DNA of 64,000 bases from Trichopria drosophilae (taxonomy: Eukaryota; Arthropoda; Insecta; Hymenoptera; Diapriidae): assembly GCA_030407085.1 (NCBI GenBank), contig CM059583.1, forward strand, positions 42,439,001 to 42,503,000, in the 5' to 3' direction. Of the stretch, positions 59,080-64,000 are shown in pieces (within the stretch, counting starts at the first letter, position 1; every line of letters starts with the position of its first letter). The position numbers and the translations under genes are program-made. The notes beneath the pieces are model-generated. The model saw only the letters and a list, made by a program, of their open reading frames with translations. It did no database searches and was not told where the DNA came from.

Positions 59080-60414
59080 ATGAAATAAGTCGGATATTGA
59101 TCTGGAATGTTGCAGGTATTAAAAACAAGGATCAGGACTTTTGGAAATGGATAAAGCAGTACGATATATTTTTTATAGAATCGTGGTTAGAGAATAATAG
59201 CTGGGAAAGATTTAAAGAATTGATGTCAAGAGAGTGAGAATGGAAGGCTGTTGGAGCTGTAAGAAATAAGCGGAAGGGCAGAGCAATGGGTGGAATGGTT
59301 TTAGGGATAAGGAAAGGTGTTAAAGTAGAAAATGTAAAGATGGATAAAGAATGGATGATAGAATGTACAATAAAATTGGAAGAAAAGAAATAGAGGATAA
59401 TAGCGATATACAATAAAGACGGCTGTATAGAAAGAACACGCGAAATAGCAAGGGATATAGAAGAGAAAGATGATGAATACCTGATAATAGGCGGGGACAT
59501 GAACACAAGAATAGGTAAAGAAGGTTCGAGCGGGTGGGAAGGAGAAAATGAACAAGAAAAAGAAAGAAGGACAAAAGACAGAATAAAAAATAAGGAAGGG
59601 GTGGAACTGGAAGTAATAGAAGAAAAGAGATGGATGATTATAAATGGAAATAAAGAAGGAGATGAGGAAGGCGAATGGACGTATGAAAAAGGAAGGAATA
59701 GATCTGTTATAGACTACGGAATTACAAATGTAAGAGCATGGGAGAAAGTAAAGAATTTGAAAGCAGTAGAAAGAATAGAATCGGATCTTAACGCCTTGAG
59801 TATAGAAATATAAGGAGAAATAGGGAAAAGAGAGGAAAACGTAATGACGCATTAATATATGTAAAGACTGGTCAGAAAAAGGGGTACAAGAATTCCAAAA
59901 TAGGATAGGAAAGATACAATGGGAGAAAGGAAACCATTGTGATAGTGCAGAGGAATGGAAGGAAGTGGATAAGAAGATTATAGAGGCAGTTAGCTTAAGG
60001 AAGAAGAAAAATAGAAATGTTTTGTCAGAAACAAAGACGTGGTGGGATAAAGAGTGCTGGGAATGCAAAAAAGAAGTAAGAAAATTAGTTAGAAGAGAAG
60101 AAGTGGAATATTGTAGGAGAGAAATAGCTAAACTTAGGGCAGAGTATAAACAATTATGCGCAAGGAAAAGAGAAGACAAAAATAAGATGGATGAAAAAAT
60201 AAGTAGTATTAAAACGGATAAAGAAGCGTGCAAGTTTATAAACAAGCATAGAAAGAAAAGAGAAGTAATCTGCAGGGAAATAAATTTAGAACAATGGAGA
60301 AAATATTTTCTAGAATTGTTAGAAGGGAAGGAAAGAAAGGAGGTAGAAGAAGGTTTAGAAAGTGAAGGAAAAGAGAGGGCAGATGAAGAAATGGAAGAGG
60401 AAATAAAATACTAA
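59080..60414 (+). pseudogene. LINE ORF2 remnant: AP endonuclease plus linker, no reverse transcriptase
   Basis: ISRILIWNVAGIKNKDQDFW … YDIFFIESWLENNSWERFKE, stop, GRAMGGMVLGIRKGVKVENV, stop, RIIAIYNKDGCIERTREIAR … EYLIIGGDMNTRIGKEGSSG … VIDYGITNVRAWEKVKNLKA … RIESDLNALSIEI, stop, then 59965-60414 ETKTWWDKECWECKKEVRKL … INLEQWRKYFLELLEGK. The GGDMNTRIG block corresponds to the catalytic GDFN motif, with D kept and F changed to M. The SDLNAL block corresponds to the terminal SDHxPL, so the catalytic His is lost. The endonuclease is therefore dead even apart from the stops. Confidence 0.8.
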
Positions 60415-62430
60415 TGATAATACCTGTGAAGTGATAAAGCATTGTATAAGTTAATTTCGCTATCTACAAATTAATTTTTTAATGGCAACTGTTAAAATCG
60501 GCGAATAGTCAGCTACGTCGTCGAAAAGTCTGTGGGGAACTTTCGATTTCAAAAAACTTCAAGCGAGTAATTTGTTCCTTACAAGTAGAGGATGGTTTTT
60601 TGGAAGATTTGAAATCGATTGGAATTAAATTCGAAAAGTTATGGCGATTCTTAATAAAGCGCGCGGCGAAACACGGCACGCGTTTTAGTTCCGTATAAAG
60701 AATGCGCGGCTTTTACACTTTTTGATGAGCAAGGGTTCAAAATTCTTTCCATTATTCTCTAATTCAATCATAAATAGGCGGATCTCTCGAGTTTTTGCAT
60801 TAAATTTATATAATCTCCCAAAATCTTCATTATTTTTCCCTTTTCCCTTTCCCTACCACTATTAGTAGGATTTACACTATCACTCTTGTTTCTCTTTCTT
60901 ATTACTTTTACTTTATTATACAAGTCAAACATCTGCATCTGAACATAATCATAAAGGAGTCATAAAAGGTTAGGAACAAACCGAGGAATACTAATACAGA
61001 AACATAATAATGGCTAAAATCGTTTTTGAAAAGGTACTAAATATAATAAAACAGTTCCAAAATTCGCAATATCGACACCAATTAAAATAGCTAAAGGGAA
61101 AATAGAAAAAGGTGTAACATGTTTGTTTCCATACCTTGCAACTATGAGCAAAGAATTTTATCAAAATTTATTTAAAAACTGAAATGCAAAGATAAAAAAG
61201 AGCCAAAAATATCAACACTATATATATATTTTTAAAACCGAAATATCTGCTTTTAAAAATTGAATTGTTTTTTTCGTTGGACAAAACTTTTCTGGCCGTT
61301 CGATCGTCGAGCGAGTTATAGAATTGGGCAGCTCGATTATTTATGTAGCCACCGAAAGTCAGAACCTCCCATCATTTTTCTTTAATTTTTCATTGGTCAA
61401 GACAAGCCTTCATTTTTCAAATAAATATTCTACAAAAATAATGATTAAATGTACGAAGTGGCGAGCGTATATCAAATCAATTGTCAAAATAATAATCAAT
61501 GGCAAGATACTTAAGATAATAATATTTATATATTTACAAAGCAGCAGACGAAGTGGGAAAATGTAGTATAATTTTCTACAAAAACCCGTTTTACTGAGTT
61601 GCTCAATTTACGAAATAAATATTATAATTATAAAAACAGAAGTTTTAACAAATACTTGCGATCTTTGCAGTTTCACTTTGTGAATGGAAGACTTCAAATT
61701 TCGATGCCAATTCTTCGTTTCCCTTGTTGGTCACCGAATGCGTCAGTCGTCTAATTCACAGATGTTAAAATATTAAAAGACTCATCGAGAATACTTGGCA
61801 GGACTACTTGTTCTCTGGTCAATTGTCAAGAGTGAAGTGATGAATCTGGTTGAATGTAGTTGGTCAACAGCTTGTGGGCGTTTATTTACCTTTACCCCCA
61901 GAAGAAAGTTCTGACATATCTTAAGTCATTACTGATTGTACCGATACACGAAACTATTTATGAAAAATCTGCAGTAAGCATATAACATTTCCAGGTAGGT
62001 TGAACCCATTAAATCCAAACAAACAAGGGAAAGTACTCGGCAACTGTCACAGGAATTTGGCGTTTTCAGCCCTTTTCTGTCCCATCATGCTTCCGTTGCA
62101 AACTTTCAGAGTGTTTATTGTAAATATCCTACCCACTGAACGTATTTCGATTATTTAATTTTTTTATCGATTACAGAGAAAAATAAACTGATAAATTTTT
62201 AAATTAACATTGTTACCGATTCTATTATTTATTCAATGAATGCTTATTAACGGATGTAAATATCCGATTATATAGATGTAAAAGTTTTATTTCTGCAAAA
62301 TGAAACTTTATTTGCACTTATTGCCGTTTTTCTTAGTACTTATATCAAATAAATGATATTTTAGAACAACTTTATTAGTGATTGTACGGCAGTTAGGTGA
62401 TTACATCGCTGGACTTGTATTGTCGGGTAT
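60415..62430. other. No gene recognised; CpG-rich patch 60480-60730
   Basis: GC-richer sequence with CG clusters (AAAGCGCGCGGCGAAACACG) follows the LINE and may be another element's terminus. The rest is AT-rich. Open frames here are short and unrecognisable. Confidence 0.4.
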
Positions 62431-62749
62431 TTTTTACCACGTTTTTATCAACTCGTACTTCCCGATGAGCTAGAGACTTGAAACTTTGAGGATAGTCCAA
62501 AATTGGATGACAATGCATTCCTTTACCGTTTATTACAAGTTTCAATCAGTTTTAAGAACAATTTCAGCAATTTTAAATTTTATATGAAAAAAAAAATAAG
62601 TTTCAAAGCGAGGGGCCCGGCGTTTTCCCCCCTTCCACCGTCGCGCTTGTCCTTTGTTTTCCTTTCGCAATCGGGAAAAGTCCTCCACTGACGTCATTAA
62701 TTCCCTTGCCTATATATACTCATTCACGACGACAAGTGGAGCAGTTAAG
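62431..62749 (+). repeat. Promoter-bearing direct repeat, copy B
   Basis: Same as 55172-55548 from TTACCACGTTTTTATCAACT to GGAGCAGTTAAG, without the (GTCT)n segment. Here the ATG is absent: the repeat is followed by GGGAGACACAGGTGAG. The TATATATA and TCATTC are retained. Confidence 0.8.
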
Positions 62750-63009
62750 GGGAGACACAGGTGAGATTTCAGCTACATTAAATTGCAATTAAAAAAAATC
62801 GAAAAAAATTGTTATAAGCATCATTTTTCTTCACAAATTAAGTGGTGTAGTCGAAAAAAGAAATTTTTGGCCGAGTTAGAATTTTTTATTTTTGATCTAA
62901 GCCACGTATCATCAAATCCATGCGTAATTTTGTTTGAAATCGTAAAAAAAGCATACAAAAAAATTTGGTTACACTTTACCCAAAATTGACGGAGGAGATG
63001 CATTTTTTA

Positions 63010-63480
63010 GGTGTTTTATGATTGATTTTTAATAAAATCGACCACTTTTTGGTTACAAGAACTGTTCATTATACGATAAATTCCAAATTGATGTTCATCG
63101 AAACATAAGAAATACATTTATTTTATATTCCTACATTTTTTAATAAAAAAAAGTTTTTTATGAATTTTTTTATATTTTTCTTTAAATTTTTTTCAATTTT
63201 TTTTTAATTTTTTCGTTTTTATATTTTTTTTTTCATTTTGAGAATATCTTTTTAGATGTTTTATGATTTTATGATATTAAAATCAACCTCTTGTTGGCTC
63301 CAACAACTGTTTATTGTATAATAAATTTCAAAGAAATGTTCAGTGTAACGTAAAAAATAAATCTATTTTATATTTCTATATTTTTTTTTATTAACAAAAT
63401 TTTTGTAATTTTTTTCAATTTTTTTTTACATTTTTTAGCTTTTACATTTTTTTTCATTAATAAAATATCTTTCTAGAACA
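63010..63480 (+). repeat. Tandem duplication, about 235-bp unit, T-rich
   Basis: TAGGTGTTTTATGATTGATT … TTATACGATAAATTCCAAAT … TTTATTTTATATTCCTACAT and a poly-T block are followed by a second unit, TAGATGTTTTATGATTTTAT … TTGTATAATAAATTTCAAAG … CTATTTTATATTTCTATATT and poly-T. Confidence 0.65.
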
Positions 63481-63664
63481 TTCCTGCTCCGTACATAGTC
63501 CCTTCGTTTTCCATAAAGACTTCTTCTAGCCTGTTTTGTGCTAAGGCTATGGCTCGTCGTGCGTTTTTTCATTCGATTGTTCAATGCCTTTTTCTATTCT
63601 ATGAGAATCGCGATTTGGGTACTTTTTACACCCTCGAAAATTACATGGGTGAGGTAGGAGTTCA

Positions 63665-63765
63665 CCAGCCTGTCTAGTTGCAAATTCGAAGCCCACATTC
63701 GAATTTTATACTCACTATGACGAACAATTATGTTTGTATCACGGGGGTGAAAGTTCATTTTACGC
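63665..63765 (+). repeat. Half-copy of the 16.6-kb palindromic element
   Basis: TTGCAAATTCGAAGCCCACA, then CGAATTTTATACTCACTATG, then ACGAACAATTATGTTTGTATC follow the right half of 16603-16775 (GTGCAAATTCGGGGTATAAA …) in order and spacing. Confidence 0.6.
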
Positions 63766-64000
63766 CCTTGTAACGAAAATATCTACTTTTTGAAGAGATC
63801 ATTATTTCGGCTGGGGAAATGGGCAAGAATTGGCATTTTTCTAATATTAGTACATTATTGTACAAGTGTTTCATCTAAGAATGCAATTACATTCGAAGAG
63901 GACATTTCCACATGTTCTAGTCCTGATGTTTTTTATCTGAGTAGATGAGGTGTATGGACATAAAATGACGTAAATAGCTCCACTTCTCCATTTCGGCGTA

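Larger units (their letters stand above)
57486..60414 (+). mobile_element. Non-LTR retrotransposon (LINE) lacking its reverse transcriptase
   Basis: A purine-rich + strand carries, in order: an ORF1-like region (57540-58103, continuing in fragments to 58795), an Asn-rich minisatellite spacer (58870-59000) and the start of ORF2 (59080-60414) with an AP-type endonuclease and the linker that normally leads into the reverse transcriptase. At least two stops and several frame changes make it inactive. The sequence changes character at 60415 and no reverse transcriptase motif follows. The clade is not certain; jockey or R1-like is likeliest. Confidence 0.8.

Noticed and set aside
59301..60245. Longest open frame in the window, 314 codons on the minus strand
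   Set aside because: It is antisense to the LINE endonuclease and linker. The purine-rich coding strand leaves few stops on the other strand, giving a Ser/Phe/Leu/Tyr-rich artefact.
55172..62749. The direct repeats as LTRs of one 7.6-kb LTR retrotransposon
   Set aside because: The copies lack TG…CA ends, no tRNA primer-binding site or polypurine tract was found, the interior is an ankyrin remnant and a LINE rather than gag-pol, and the copies differ by a 57-bp indel.

Overview
This window is nuclear DNA of an insect. It is very AT-rich (roughly 70% A+T by eye), with multi-kilobase introns, GT-AG exons and a dense load of insect-type transposable elements. The one well-preserved LINE has an endonuclease resembling a family I know mainly from ants, bees and parasitoid wasps, so Hymenoptera is my best guess. 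That placement is inference. No prokaryotic organisation is present.

Two host genes are well supported and point toward each other. On the + strand, 4611-15537 carries the last three coding exons of a peptide G-protein-coupled receptor of the pyrokinin/neuromedin-U type: TM6, TM7, helix 8 and a long cytoplasmic tail. The exons for the extracellular end and TM1-5 are not in the window. On the - strand, 25693-36753 carries a complete four-exon sigma-class glutathione S-transferase of 205 residues with its catalytic tyrosine and glutathione-site residues. A GC-richer stretch at 41251-41460 ending in a good splice donor may be its 5' untranslated first exon.

The rest is intron or intergenic DNA holding decayed mobile elements. 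From left to right they include: a dispersed repeat with the motif ATCCAATATGGCGGA (3.4-6.2, 12.7, 42.8 kb); many short inverted-repeat elements (MITEs), several with readable target-site duplications (TA at 14790-15006 and 55712-56404, 8 bp at 20782-21372 and 21086-21251, TTAA at 34463-34857 and 46891-47789); a decayed jockey-like reverse transcriptase (about 22990-24240); a cluster of tRNA-derived SINEs (48150-48546); and an approximately 50-bp degenerate tandem array (51588-52140).

The right end (52.5-63.5 kb) is a transposon nest. It holds a reverse transcriptase scrap, two direct copies of a promoter-bearing repeat (55172-55548, 62431-62749), a 693-bp palindromic element lodged in a broken ankyrin-repeat gene, and a LINE that keeps ORF1 and the endonuclease but has lost the reverse transcriptase (57486-60414).

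I found no convincing new multi-gene system. The most useful oddities are the same-family nested MITE with two perfect 8-bp target duplications, the GTGCGTAAAGT-rich hairpin at 35.7-36.0 kb, the SINE trio, the ankyrin gene broken by a nonsense codon and a palindrome insertion, and a 142-residue unidentified ORF inside the GST intron.
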